Below the pieces are notes generated by a model, which was not told the DNA's origin, did no database searches, and saw only the letters and a list, made by a program, of their open reading frames with translations. From Okeania sp034190295 (lineage in GTDB: Bacteria > Cyanobacteriota > Cyanobacteriia > Cyanobacteriales > Microcoleaceae), in assembly GCA_034190295.1 (NCBI GenBank), contig JAXHSW010000011.1, forward strand, positions 1 through 64,000: DNA of 64,000 nt. The letters run 5' to 3'. This document shows positions 54,713 through 64,000 of this stretch, piece by piece. Position 1 is the stretch's first letter; each line of letters begins with the position of its first letter. Position numbers and translations under genes: made by a program.

Positions 54713-55165
54713 GCGATCAAAAACTTTCGATAATTGTGCATTGTAATGGTATAGCGCTACGCGCTAGGCAACAGGCAACAGGCAACAGTAAGCTATTAGT
54801 GGGTTTGGTGGATTTAGGAATGTCAAATCCCTAAACTTGTAGCGCTATATAAGCAGTGGGAGCATCTTGCTCCCTTTTTAATTATTTTTGTCACCGTATA
54901 AGTAGTGGGAGCATCTTGCTCCCTTTCTAAGTATTGCTTATCTCCATCTACCATTACTATCCAAGACTACCCAACTTTCTCCTCCTCTTCCTTTTTTTTC
55001 CTCCTGACTCCCGATCTCAAATCCGTTGGCTTCGGAGTAATATAATTACGTCGATCGTCATACAATGCATAAGGGCGAATGGCCATTTGCTGACCTAGAA
55101 CTGCCGAAGTGCGCCCCTACAATATAGGGCGAATGCCATTCGCTCTTATCTTTAAATACTGAATA

Positions 55166-55317
55166 ATATCATGTCCGGATAATCAGCGATCGAACAACTT
55201 TATCCCTTCTAATCTTTTCTTCCCTTCTACCTTTCGGTCCGAATGCGGAGCTAACAGCTCCCGCAGCATAGCTGCCTTCAGACCTCCAAAGTGTAAGTAT
55301 TCAACCGGACATGATAT
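55166..55317. repeat. Element M copy
   Basis: ATATCATGTCCGGATAATCAG at left and CAACCGGACATGATAT at right. The core shares CCTCCAAAGTGTAAGTATTC with the copy at 31814 but carries a different nested insert. Confidence 0.78.
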
Positions 55318-55532
55318 AACACCGATGCTACCGGAGTAGCAAATATTTATCAAATTGGTATAATAGAAAAATTAGCTCAGTAAATAGTTTTGTTTCTATC
55401 GGAGCGAATTCTAGCCAATTAGGCTCCTTTTATCCTGACAGATAGACTTCCGCACATATATAGAAGTTAATCAAATGCACTTAAGAATAAATAAAAAAGT
55501 GTTCATTTTCATAACTTTTATAGAAATTGTAG

Positions 55533-58500
55533 GTGAATAAAATTCTCAATTTGCTAATGATAAAACTATCTAATCATATCATAATTGACCAAATTCATAT
55601 AAGCCCAAAAACTACTGTTTATCGCGGACTAACTACTACAAATAAACAACCAGTAGTTATCAAGGTTCTCAATAAAGAATACCCTACCTTTTCTGAATTA
55701 TTACAGTTTCGCCATCAATATACAATTACTAAAAATCTTAATTTACCGGGAATTGTCAAATCTCTAGACTTAGAAAAGTATGGTAATAGTTATGCTCTAA
55801 TTATGGAGGATACTGGGGCAATTTCTCTCAAAATATACCTGACTAATAAAAAACTTAGCCTGCCAGACTTTCTTAATATTGCTATTTCTATAGTAAAAAT
55901 TTTAGAAGGGTTATATCATCATCAGATTATTCATAAAGATATTAAACCCTCAAATATTGTGATTAATCCAGACACTGGAGATATCAAATTAATTGACTTT
56001 AGTATTTCCACATTATTACCAAGAGAAACCCAAGAACTTATTAACCCTAATGTTCTGGAAGGTACTCTCGCATATATGTCTCCAGAACAAACAGGAAGAA
56101 TGAATAGAGGTATAGATTACCGTAGCGATATTTATTCTTTAGGGATTACATTATACGAAATACTCATAGGTCAACTGCCTTTTTTATCAACTGACCCAAT
56201 TGAATTAGTTTACTGTCACATTGCTAAAAAACCGACTCCTCCTTGTGAGTTAAATTCGGAAATACCTCTCATGGTAAGTAATATTATTATGAAAATGATA
56301 GCGAAAAATGCTGAAGACCGCTATCAGAATATTTTGGGATTAAAATATGATTTAGAAACCTGTTTAAAATCTTGGCAAAAAACAAGAGAATTTGTAATTT
56401 TTGAGTTAGGAAGTCGGGATATTTCTGACCGTTTCACCATACCGGAAAAACTCTATGGTCGTCGAGGTGAAGTTAAAAGTTTATTAGATGCTTTTGAAAG
56501 AGTTGCTCAAGGGAGCAGTGAAATAATGTTAGTCGCTGGTTTTTCAGGGATTGGTAAAACTGCAGTAGTTAACGAAGTTCATAAACCAATAGTCCGGCAA
56601 CGAGGCTACTTTATTAAAGGTAAATTTGACCAATTTAAACGCAATATTCCGTTTAGTGCTTTTGTACAAGCATTTCGCGATTTGATGGGGCAATTGTTGA
56701 GTGAAACGGAAACTCAATTAGAGGAATGGAAAACTAAAATTCTCTCAGCATTGGGTGAAAATGGGCAAGTTATTATTGAAGTTATTCCCGAATTAGAATA
56801 TATTATTGGTTCTCAACCTGCAGTGGCAGAATTATCAGGAACTGCTAGTCAAAATCGGTTTAATTTACTTTTTTTAAAATTTATTCAAACATTTACTACT
56901 AAAGAGCATCCTGTAGCGATATTTTTAGATGATTTACAGTGGGCAGATACTGCTTCGTTGAAGTTAATGCAACTGTTGATGAGTGACAAAAATAGTCAAT
57001 ATTTATTATTATTGGGAGCTTATCGGGATAATGAAGTAAGTCCTACTCATCCCTTCATATTAACATTAGAAGAAATTACTAAAACATCGGCAATTGTTAA
57101 TACTATTACCTTGAGACCGCTAGAATTAACTTTTGATTTAAACCCCTTAATAGCAGACACTTTACATTGCTCTTTGGAGTTAGCATTTCCTTTGACAAAA
57201 TTAGTCTATCAAAAAACAAAAGGAAATCCTTTCTTTATCACTCAATTTCTGAAAGCATTGCATGAAGAAGGATTAATTACCTTTAATTATGAAGCGGGTT
57301 ATTGGGAATGCAATGTTGCTCAAATCAAGTTATTATCTGCCACAGATGATGTTGTAGAATTTATGGCAAGTCGCCTACAAAAATTATCACCTGCCACCCA
57401 GGATGTAATAAAATTAGCAGCTTGTATTGGCAATAAATTTAACTTAGAAACTTTAGCTATTATTTACGAAAAATCTGTCACAGAAACAGCAAAGGATTTG
57501 TGGGAAGCATTGCCAGAAGGATTAATTTTACCTGTTACCGAAGTCTATAAATTTTATAATACAGAAGAGTCAAATGTATTTACATCTTTTAGTGCAATAA
57601 AGGCTGATGCTAGTTATAAATTTTTGCACGACCGCGTCCAACAAGCAGCTTATTTGTTAATCCCAGAAACACAAAAACAACTAACTCATCTGAAAATAGG
57701 AAAATTATTATTAGAAAATATCCCAGAAACAGAAAGACAAGAGAAAATTTTTGATATTGTAAATCAGTTGAATTATGGAATAGATTTAATTTCTCATCCC
57801 ACTGAACGAGAACAACTCGCTCAACTCAACTTAATAGCAAGTCGCAAAGCAAAAGCTTCTACTGCTTATAACGCTACAGTTGACTATCTAAATACAGGAC
57901 TAGAATTATTAACAACTAATAGTTGGGAAACCAATTATGAATTAACATTAGCTCTATATTTAGAAGCAGTAGAAGCTAGGTATTTGATCGGCGACTATGA
58001 GCGGATGGAACAACTAGCTCAAATTGTACAGCAACAAGCAAAGAATTTATTAGACCAAGTTCCGGTTTATATCGCCAAAATTCAGGCTGAATTTGCTCAA
58101 TACCAATTTTTTAAAGGTATCGATCTAGCAATAGTTGCGATCGAAGATTTGGGATTAGAATTATCCCCTAGACCAGAAGAAGCAGACTTGCTTTCTGGTC
58201 TTGAAGAACTCAAGTCATTTCTGAGCGATCGCTCCACTGAAGACCTCAAACAACTGCCAAAGATGACAAATCCTGAAAAGCTGGCCTTGATGCAAATTCT
58301 GGGATTAATTGGAGCTGTAGCTTTTGTGATTGGTTCGCCTCTATGGTCAAGTATAGTTTTTGCTCTCATCACTTTGTCTGTGAAGTGGGGAAATACACCT
58401 GCTTCCGCTTATGGATATAGTTGTTATGGAATTATGCTTTGGAGTCAGGGAGAAATTAAAGCGTCTTATGAATTATCTCAGATAACAGAGAGTGTATTTG

Positions 58501-60989
58501 AGTCTTGTGGTGGAGATGCTCTTAATGGAGTAGCAGTAGCAAATATGCACCTTCGTCATTGGCAAGAACATTTGCGAAATAGTTTACCTTCATTCCTAGA
58601 GTACTACTCCTTTGAATTATCTAGAGGAGACTTAGCATTTGCTAGTTACAATCTCTTGTTTCACTATTTTCATGCTTTCTACAGTGGACTGGAATTAACA
58701 GAACTTGCTCATAAACTCAATAATGCCATTGATACTGTTGCTCAAATCAAACAAGAAAGTACCCTAATACGGTTGCAAATAATTCAACAGACTATTCTGA
58801 ACTTAAGCGATCGCTGTGAAAATCCCTGTATTTTAGTTGGCGAAGCTTTGGATGAGGCAAAAATACAATCTCAAGACCAAACACTGGTATATCTAAACTT
58901 CCACAAACTTTCTTTATGTTATCTATTTGGTGATTATCAGGAGTCTCTAACAATTTCTATCGCAACACAATCATATCTCCATCTAGTTACTTCTCAATAT
59001 AGCTATGTACTTCTGTATTTTTATGGTTCCTTAATTCGACTTGCTCTCTATAATGAAGCTTCATCAGAACAAAAACAACAGTGGTTAGAAGAAGTAACCT
59101 CAAACCAGGAACAAATGAAAATCTGGGCACACCATGCTCCGATGAACTTTTTACATAAATTTCATTTAGTAGAAGCAGAAAAACATCGGGTATTGCATCA
59201 CCATATTGAAGCAATGGAAATGTACGATCGCGCCATTGCCGGAGCAAAAGAAAACGAATACATTCAAGAAGAAGCTCTAGCTAAAGAACTTGCCGCTAAA
59301 TTTTACCTAGAGTGGAACAAGGAAACTATTGCCGAAGCATATCTCATCAAAGCTTACTACGCTTATGCTCAATGGGGCGCAGTTGCTAAACTTAAACATC
59401 TAGAAAAATCCTACGGTGAACTACTCAAACCTGTTCAACAGCAAGATTCTACTTTGACCCGCAACATTGCTCAAGAAACGGTCACTTATACTGCCACTGA
59501 TAGTTCCCTTCTACTTGACTTCAATAGTGTAATGAAAGCAACCCAAGCTATTTCAGGAGAAATAAAACTAGAAAATTTATTATCAGTTTTGATGCGAGTT
59601 ACCCTAGAAAACGCTGGCGCTCAAAAAGGTTATTTAATCCTTCTTAAATCAGGAAAGTGGGTAATAGAAGTCAAAGGTATTCGTGAGAGTAATTCGTCTG
59701 AAGAAATACAACTAAAATCAAAACAATCTCTCCCTCTAGACTCAACAAACGAGCTTCCCACTTCTCTAATTTATTATGTGGCGCGTACTCAAAAAACTGT
59801 TGTACTAGATAACGCTACGAATGAAACTCAATTTGCTGCCGATCCTTATATTCAAAATTATCAACCCAAGAGTATTTTATGTATTCCTATTATTAATCGC
59901 GGTCAATTTATTGGCATACTATATTTAGAAAATAATTTAACAGTTGGAACCTTTACCAAGAATCGCCTAGAAGTATTAAAAGTTCTGACTACTCAAGCAG
60001 CTTTCTCCCTCGAAAATGCCAGGCTTTATGAAAACTTATCTATAGCCAAAAATCAACTAGAAGAATATAGTCGCACTTTAGAAGAAAAAGTCAAAGAACG
60101 CACAGAAGAATTAAACGAAAAAAATCTACATTTATCTGAAACTATCAAACAACTTCAAAATACCCAATCCCAATTAATTCAGACAGAAAAAATGTCTAGT
60201 TTAGGGCAGATGGTAGCAGGAATTGCTCACGAAATTAATAATCCTATTACTTTTATTTCTGGTAATATTAACCATGCAGCTGAATATAGTCAAACTTTAC
60301 TAAATTTAATTAATACTTATCAACAGGAATATCCTAATCCCACAGCTAAAATCAAAGAAATAATTGAAGAAATAGACTTAAATTTTTTAACTAAAGATTT
60401 GGATGAATTACTGCATTCAATGAAAATAGGAGTAGAAAGAATTCGCAAAATAATACTTTCTCTGCGCAATTTTTCGAGATTAGATGAGTCAGAGATGAAG
60501 CCTGTAGATATCCATGATGGTATTGATAGCACTCTACTAATTTTACAAAATAGACTCAACTCTCAGGAAAAGAAATCAGAAATAAAAATAGTCAAAAAAT
60601 ATGCTTCTTTACCACTAATTAATTGTTACGCTTCCCAACTAAATCAAGTATTTATGAATATTATTAATAATTCTATTGATGCCCTAGAAGATATGAGAAA
60701 AAAAGATAGTAGGTCTAGTGAAAAACCCACCATTACAATTAGCACAAAAGTAACTAAAGACCGAACTCTACAAATCAAAATTAGTAACAATGGTCCTAGC
60801 ATTTTCCCAGAAATTCAACAGAAAATATTCGACCCATTTTTTACTACTAAACCAGTAGGTACTGGTACAGGTTTAGGTTTGTCAATTAGTTATTCAATAA
60901 TTGTAGAAAAACACAAAGGAAAACTAATATGTAATTCTGTACCAGGGCAAGGGGTAGAATTTGCGATCGAGATTCCATTATCAAAGTAG
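55533..60989 (+). CDS. Hybrid Ser/Thr kinase - AAA ATPase - GAF - histidine kinase
   Basis: This very large (1818-residue) soluble signalling protein is of a type known in filamentous cyanobacteria. In order it has a Hanks-type kinase (about 15-275; IHKDIKPSNIVI, IKLIDFSIS, GTLAYMSPEQTGRMNRGIDY) and an AAA_16/STAND ATPase with Walker A AGFSGIGKTAVV (near 335-346) and AIFLDDLQWADTASLKLMQL. A long helical TPR-like region (about 600-1310) follows. Then come a GAF domain (about 1345-1495; SILCIPIINRGQFIGILYLE), a coiled coil (about 1505-1555), and a histidine kinase with His1566 in AGIAHEINNPI. The HATPase has NQVFMNIINNSIDAL and GTGTGLGLSISYSI. The start is GTG 55533 or ATG 55557 (MIKLSNHIIIDQI), the latter matching relatives better. 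No response regulator is adjacent. Confidence 0.93.
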   Translation: MNKILNLLMIKLSNHIIIDQIHISPKTTVYRGLTTTNKQPVVIKVLNKEYPTFSELLQFRHQYTITKNLNLPGIVKSLDLEKYGNSYALIMEDTGAISLKIYLTNKKLSLPDFLNIAISIVKILEGLYHHQIIHKDIKPSNIVINPDTGDIKLIDFSISTLLPRETQELINPNVLEGTLAYMSPEQTGRMNRGIDYRSDIYSLGITLYEILIGQLPFLSTDPIELVYCHIAKKPTPPCELNSEIPLMVSNIIMKMIAKNAEDRYQNILGLKYDLETCLKSWQKTREFVIFELGSRDISDRFTIPEKLYGRRGEVKSLLDAFERVAQGSSEIMLVAGFSGIGKTAVVNEVHKPIVRQRGYFIKGKFDQFKRNIPFSAFVQAFRDLMGQLLSETETQLEEWKTKILSALGENGQVIIEVIPELEYIIGSQPAVAELSGTASQNRFNLLFLKFIQTFTTKEHPVAIFLDDLQWADTASLKLMQLLMSDKNSQYLLLLGAYRDNEVSPTHPFILTLEEITKTSAIVNTITLRPLELTFDLNPLIADTLHCSLELAFPLTKLVYQKTKGNPFFITQFLKALHEEGLITFNYEAGYWECNVAQIKLLSATDDVVEFMASRLQKLSPATQDVIKLAACIGNKFNLETLAIIYEKSVTETAKDLWEALPEGLILPVTEVYKFYNTEESNVFTSFSAIKADASYKFLHDRVQQAAYLLIPETQKQLTHLKIGKLLLENIPETERQEKIFDIVNQLNYGIDLISHPTEREQLAQLNLIASRKAKASTAYNATVDYLNTGLELLTTNSWETNYELTLALYLEAVEARYLIGDYERMEQLAQIVQQQAKNLLDQVPVYIAKIQAEFAQYQFFKGIDLAIVAIEDLGLELSPRPEEADLLSGLEELKSFLSDRSTEDLKQLPKMTNPEKLALMQILGLIGAVAFVIGSPLWSSIVFALITLSVKWGNTPASAYGYSCYGIMLWSQGEIKASYELSQITESVFESCGGDALNGVAVANMHLRHWQEHLRNSLPSFLEYYSFELSRGDLAFASYNLLFHYFHAFYSGLELTELAHKLNNAIDTVAQIKQESTLIRLQIIQQTILNLSDRCENPCILVGEALDEAKIQSQDQTLVYLNFHKLSLCYLFGDYQESLTISIATQSYLHLVTSQYSYVLLYFYGSLIRLALYNEASSEQKQQWLEEVTSNQEQMKIWAHHAPMNFLHKFHLVEAEKHRVLHHHIEAMEMYDRAIAGAKENEYIQEEALAKELAAKFYLEWNKETIAEAYLIKAYYAYAQWGAVAKLKHLEKSYGELLKPVQQQDSTLTRNIAQETVTYTATDSSLLLDFNSVMKATQAISGEIKLENLLSVLMRVTLENAGAQKGYLILLKSGKWVIEVKGIRESNSSEEIQLKSKQSLPLDSTNELPTSLIYYVARTQKTVVLDNATNETQFAADPYIQNYQPKSILCIPIINRGQFIGILYLENNLTVGTFTKNRLEVLKVLTTQAAFSLENARLYENLSIAKNQLEEYSRTLEEKVKERTEELNEKNLHLSETIKQLQNTQSQLIQTEKMSSLGQMVAGIAHEINNPITFISGNINHAAEYSQTLLNLINTYQQEYPNPTAKIKEIIEEIDLNFLTKDLDELLHSMKIGVERIRKIILSLRNFSRLDESEMKPVDIHDGIDSTLLILQNRLNSQEKKSEIKIVKKYASLPLINCYASQLNQVFMNIINNSIDALEDMRKKDSRSSEKPTITISTKVTKDRTLQIKISNNGPSIFPEIQQKIFDPFFTTKPVGTGTGLGLSISYSIIVEKHKGKLICNSVPGQGVEFAIEIPLSK

Positions 60990-60999
60990 TCACTTCAGT

Positions 61000-61210
61000 T
61001 ATCAGTTATCAGTTACCAGTTATCAGTAGCTCCTGTCATTTCAGTTAGCCTCCTAGCGGAGGAACTTTCCTACGGAATGCTACGCAAACGTTAACAGGTA
61101 TCAGTACCTCCGTCTGTTTGCGCAGCATGATCTAGGAAAGCCAGAGGCTTGAAAATACTGAATCGAATATTTTTTCATTCCCTTAAAAGGCGATGCTTTA
61201 TCCGCATAAG
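61000..61210. repeat. Repeat R-like block after the hybrid kinase
   Basis: Tandem CAGTTATCAGTTACCAGTTA units (61000-61030), CCTCCTAGCGGAGGAACT and a CGGAATGCTACGCAAACG module. CCCTTAAAAGGCGATGCTTT and GCATAAGTCCT lie at the right. Mosaic of repeat pieces, no gene. Confidence 0.5.
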
Positions 61211-61225
61211 TCCTAACCTACCTTC

Positions 61226-62506
61226 CTAGTTTATCGTTTCAGCTAAGACTAATTTTCCTGTAGATACTGCCTGTTCAATAATATCAGCAGCACGAGTTAC
61301 CCCACCCGATCGCTGAATTGCTGACTGTAGTCTTAAAGCATTTTCTTTATATGAAGGTTGTGTCAATACCTGGGAGATAGCTTTTTGTAACCGAGGCACA
61401 GTTATCTGTTTCAGAGGTACAGCTTCCCCTGCTCCACTCCAAGCAATGCGTGCTGCTATTCCTGGTTGGTCGTTAGCAATAGGAATAGCAACCATTGGCA
61501 CTGCATTATTTAAACATTCCAAAGTTGTATTCATACCTGCATGAGTAATGGTAAGAGTGACTTTCTTGAGCAACTCTAACTGGGGCGCATATTCCACAAC
61601 TAAAGGACTTCCTGGTAAATTGGGTAAAGATTCTGGAGTCGCAGACCCCCCCAGAGAAATTACTAACTGAGCATCTAACCCATCACAAGCTGCTGCAATT
61701 TTATAAAAGACATCAATCAGACGATTTTGCACAGTTCCCATAGAAGCATAAATCAGAGGTTTTCCTGTCAACTTATCCCAAGGAAAGGAAACAGGTTCTC
61801 GACTACCTGAATAATGATAAGGTCCAGTAAAATGAAACCACTGGGGCAAATTTTCCCTGGGAAATTCTAACTCAGCAGGTTGGTGACTAATTTGAGCTAG
61901 TTGAGAATAAGCATCACCAGGTTGAGAGTATAGAGGTAAATTCCATTGGCGACGATACTCAGCTACTACTTCCATAACAGGTTTTGTCAGGCGTTTATAT
62001 AAAGCATAGCCAGCTTGATTACGCAATTTTGCCCACCAGGCAGTGCTATATTTCCAGTTGGTGAAATAAGGGGGGACGTTCTCATCTTGATTAAATACTA
62101 CTGCGCTACAGATAGTGATAAAAGGAATGTTGAGAAAATCGGCGATCGAGCCTGCTGATGAAGCTTGGTCAATTAGTAAAGCATCTATGCCAGCATTTTT
62201 GATAACTTGCGGAGCATCCCGAAGCAAAACATTTGCCCCGTCTTTAAACAGCTTAATGGTATAGCGAAAGGCAGCTAACCCGCTAAGTTTACTCAGGTTC
62301 TGCAAAGATTCTGCGATCGCTCCTTTGGGATATTCTTCTGTGCCATAGGCCAGAAATTCTAATCCTGCTGCTAGTGTTTTAGCTTCTGCATCAAGCATCC
62401 CGATCGTAGTGACGCGATGACCGCGCCTTTTTAATTCTTGCCCCAAGGGGAGCATTGTGTTTAGGTGCCCTGTTGATGCGGGACATATCAGACCAAAATG
62501 AGTCAT
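61226..62506 (-). CDS. GT1 (MGT/UGT-type) glycosyltransferase
   Basis: The protein has 426 residues from ATG 62506 (TTG 62512 rejected). The N-terminal acceptor domain begins MTHFGLICPASTGHLNTMLP with GQELKRRGHRVTTIG. The C-terminal donor domain has LIYASMGTVQNRLIDVFYKI and VVEYAPQLELLKKVTLTITH, then AGMNTTLECLNNAVPMVAIP and NDQPGIAARI. This is the UDP-sugar signature of macrolide- and zeaxanthin-glucosyltransferase-like enzymes. It lies next to a UDP-glucose-forming gene, in the same direction. A carotenoid or lipid acceptor is possible but not shown. Confidence 0.9.
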   Translation of the reverse strand: MTHFGLICPASTGHLNTMLPLGQELKRRGHRVTTIGMLDAEAKTLAAGLEFLAYGTEEYPKGAIAESLQNLSKLSGLAAFRYTIKLFKDGANVLLRDAPQVIKNAGIDALLIDQASSAGSIADFLNIPFITICSAVVFNQDENVPPYFTNWKYSTAWWAKLRNQAGYALYKRLTKPVMEVVAEYRRQWNLPLYSQPGDAYSQLAQISHQPAELEFPRENLPQWFHFTGPYHYSGSREPVSFPWDKLTGKPLIYASMGTVQNRLIDVFYKIAAACDGLDAQLVISLGGSATPESLPNLPGSPLVVEYAPQLELLKKVTLTITHAGMNTTLECLNNAVPMVAIPIANDQPGIAARIAWSGAGEAVPLKQITVPRLQKAISQVLTQPSYKENALRLQSAIQRSGGVTRAADIIEQAVSTGKLVLAETIN

Positions 62507-62544
62507 ATTCAAGAATTTAGAATTTAGAATGCGCGAATTTAGAA

Positions 62545-62635
62545 TTACCTCTCCTTGAAAAGAAGAGGATTGGGTTAAAAGGAATTTCTTTCTTCTCCAT
62601 GAATGGAGAGGCTTTATACCTTAATTTTTCGGTAA
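62545..62635. repeat. Repeat R fragment between GT and uridylyltransferase genes
   Basis: ACCTCTCCTTGAAAAGAAGA then GGAGAGGCTTTATACCTTAA and TTTTTCGGTAA; matches right arms of repeat R. Confidence 0.5.
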
Positions 62636-62677
62636 GTTTTTCCCTTATTTTCTGAATTTTTCTCTACAATGATACTC

Positions 62678-63562
62678 TCAAGCATTACGAAAATCAATCA
62701 TTGTTTGCCAATACGCATCTGGCATTCCGGTGTCAAAGCATTTCCCTTTTACTAAATACCCATTCATTCCTGCTGTTTTTTGCAACTTATCTAAACAAGA
62801 TGTCAGTTGAAATTCACCTTTTTCCCTAACATTTTGTTTGATATTTTCTTCTAGGTAATCAAATATTTTGGCTGTCAACAAATACATACCAAAAACTCCT
62901 AGAAATTCATCTTCTTTCATTCCTGCTACATGAAGTTTTTGTCTGGCATAATTTAGGTCTGGTTTTTCATAAATTGTATCTATATTAATTATGCGATCGG
63001 CAACTAAACTCCCACTAATACAACCATAATGATGTATTTCTGTTCCTGGTATTATTCTCACCCCAATTACACTTTTATGAGTCTGTTCGTAGACTTGCAA
63101 AATTTGATTTGCACAAGATTTTTTTACCTCAGAAGCATAAATATGATCTCCTAGTAATAACAAAAAAGGTTCATCTTTCACCCACTCTTTAGCGCAGAAA
63201 ACTGCATGACCATAACCTGCTTGTTCTGACTGAGTTAATAGAGTAACTTTACTACCTAAGTTTTGTAAATATTGACAATATTCTTGTTTCTCTGGTGAAA
63301 GTTTCAGATAATAACTAGGGATAGCTTGGAAAAAATCTGTAAAAACTTGGCGATCGCTTTTTTGGATTACTATTCCCACTTTTTCTATTCCTGCACTTAT
63401 AGCTTCTTCCACAATTATTTGAATTATCGGTTTTGCTTTACCATCTCGATCAATGATGGGAAATAGTTCTTTTTTGACAACTTTAGTAGCTGGAAACATC
63501 CGCGTTCCAAAACCTGCTGCTGGAACTATTGCTTTTCTTACTTTGGCTTTTGATTCTGTCAT
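62678..63562 (-). CDS. UTP-glucose-1-phosphate uridylyltransferase family (GalU type)
   Basis: The 294-residue nucleotidyltransferase makes UDP-glucose from UTP and glucose-1-phosphate. The nucleotide-binding start AIVPAAGFGTRMFPATKVVK is the GalU form of GxGTRxxPxT, followed by KKELFPIIDRDGKAKPIIQI. QSEQAGYGHAVFCAKEW and FLLLLGDHIYASE (sugar-nucleotide loop) follow, and GVFGMYLLTAKIFDYLEEN is in the C-terminal half. The length fits. It is upstream of the GT1 gene with 166 bp between, so a shared supply of UDP-glucose is plausible. Confidence 0.85.
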   Translation of the reverse strand: MTESKAKVRKAIVPAAGFGTRMFPATKVVKKELFPIIDRDGKAKPIIQIIVEEAISAGIEKVGIVIQKSDRQVFTDFFQAIPSYYLKLSPEKQEYCQYLQNLGSKVTLLTQSEQAGYGHAVFCAKEWVKDEPFLLLLGDHIYASEVKKSCANQILQVYEQTHKSVIGVRIIPGTEIHHYGCISGSLVADRIINIDTIYEKPDLNYARQKLHVAGMKEDEFLGVFGMYLLTAKIFDYLEENIKQNVREKGEFQLTSCLDKLQKTAGMNGYLVKGKCFDTGMPDAYWQTMIDFRNA

Positions 63563-64000
63563 ATAATTTGAGTTTTTTGGCTAACCAATAAATAATAATG
63601 AATCTGTTGGTAGTTTTTAAAGTTGTCTCAATTTAATATTTAACAAACTTTGTTTAGAGTTGTATGTCATTGCTAAAAGCTATCAGTTTTTTTATAGCAG
63701 AAGGAAGAAAGTTTTAGTTATCTAGAAAAAAAGGAAAAATGTTTTTTGTCTGAGTTTTAAGCTTTTGATATGTCCGCGTCCTTACCTTCAACTGCTATAT
63801 AAAAAAATATTATTAACCATTAAACAAGTCAATATTTTTTATTATAGAATTTCCCAAAAATATCCAATCAATTCTTGTCACGGGAACAAAAATTCAGAAA
63901 TAGCGTCTGCCAATGATTTAAACTAACAGATAAATTGAAACTAGAAAAATTATCAAAATAATTGGGTCTAAAACCCTGCCTTTTAAGGCCAAATGTTTTT
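63563..64000. other. Right-edge intergenic region
   Basis: No gene is seen. AT-rich DNA ends in a family C repeat start, GGGTCTAAAACCCTGCCTTT, at 63963-64000, cut by the window edge. Confidence 0.6.

Larger units (their letters stand above)
53521..55532. other. Two-kb gene-free repeat region
   Basis: Repeats of families S, R, J (two), C and M follow each other. Two GTGGGAGCATCTTGCTCCC hairpins lie at about 54858 and 54905. Small ORFs at 54120-54834 are repeat sequence. Confidence 0.7.

Noticed and set aside
54120..54834. Small plus-strand ORFs
   Set aside because: They lie in J and C repeats; no RBS, no family.

Overview
The window reads as chromosome of a filamentous, non-unicellular-type cyanobacterium. 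The octamer GCGATCGC (HIP1) is very frequent inside genes. The gene set includes cyanobacterial families: an omega-3 desaturase of the DesB type, a CYP110-like P450, XisH/XisI, AAA_35-type signalling ATPases and a giant kinase/ATPase/GAF/histidine-kinase hybrid. The DNA is AT-rich and roughly a third to two fifths non-coding. The spacers are packed with short interspersed repeats nested in one another, as in large Oscillatoriales-type genomes. No rRNA, tRNA or CRISPR array was found. A run of 100 N (38330-38429) shows this is a scaffold with at least one assembly gap.

Layout. 0.5-2.6 kb: a YyaL-type thioredoxin-domain protein. 2.6-8.5 kb: repeat-rich DNA holding a broken IS605-family tnpB with its terminal hairpins and an HTH/AAA_35 ATPase. 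8.5-27.8 kb: an accessory oxidase island bounded by two paralogous ECF-like sigma factors. In order it holds a small protein, a C15 (pyroglutamyl-peptidase-like) peptidase, a small secreted protein, a multi-TM protein with a CREST-like His pattern, a TM-alpha/beta hydrolase, an FAD L-amino-acid-oxidase-like enzyme, a LodA-like CTQ quinoprotein oxidase, its LodB-like flavoprotein, a bicovalent-FAD BBE oxidase, the second sigma factor, and an unknown protein with a chagasin-like (I42) protease inhibitor. 28-29 kb: xisI and a broken xisH. 30-36.2 kb: a urea transporter fused to EF-hands, a Coq4-like protein, an SSS symporter and a cupin. 36.2-38.2 kb: a full Na+/H+ antiporter-UspA fusion, decayed pieces of which are scattered through 11-37 kb. 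38.6-45.9 kb: a 5mC methyltransferase, an HtpX with its catalytic core deleted, ilvA and desB. 46.3-47.7 kb: an FHA-kinase. 48.5-53.5 kb: a P450 / PhyH dioxygenase / sulfotransferase / GPH transporter group that looks like a small biosynthetic cluster. 55.5-61 kb: the giant kinase. 61.2-63.6 kb: a GT1 glycosyltransferase and GalU-type uridylyltransferase.

How genes may work together. LodA-like enzymes need a LodB-like flavoprotein to build their cysteine tryptophylquinone cofactor, and both are here in order. All three oxidase classes in the island (FAD amine oxidase, CTQ oxidase, BBE oxidase) normally reduce O2 to H2O2. The island is therefore a plausible amino-acid or amine oxidising, peroxide-producing system, perhaps controlled by the flanking sigma factors. 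That control is inference.

The spacers record heavy mobile-repeat activity. There is a TIR-bounded MITE-like family (ATATCATGTCCGG ends), one copy of which is now translated in frame inside both sigma genes. A second family has CAGGACTTACGCA ends. Very short (24-26 bp) sequences are inserted precisely inside HIP1 octamers. All functional calls rest on motif recognition by eye; no database search was possible.
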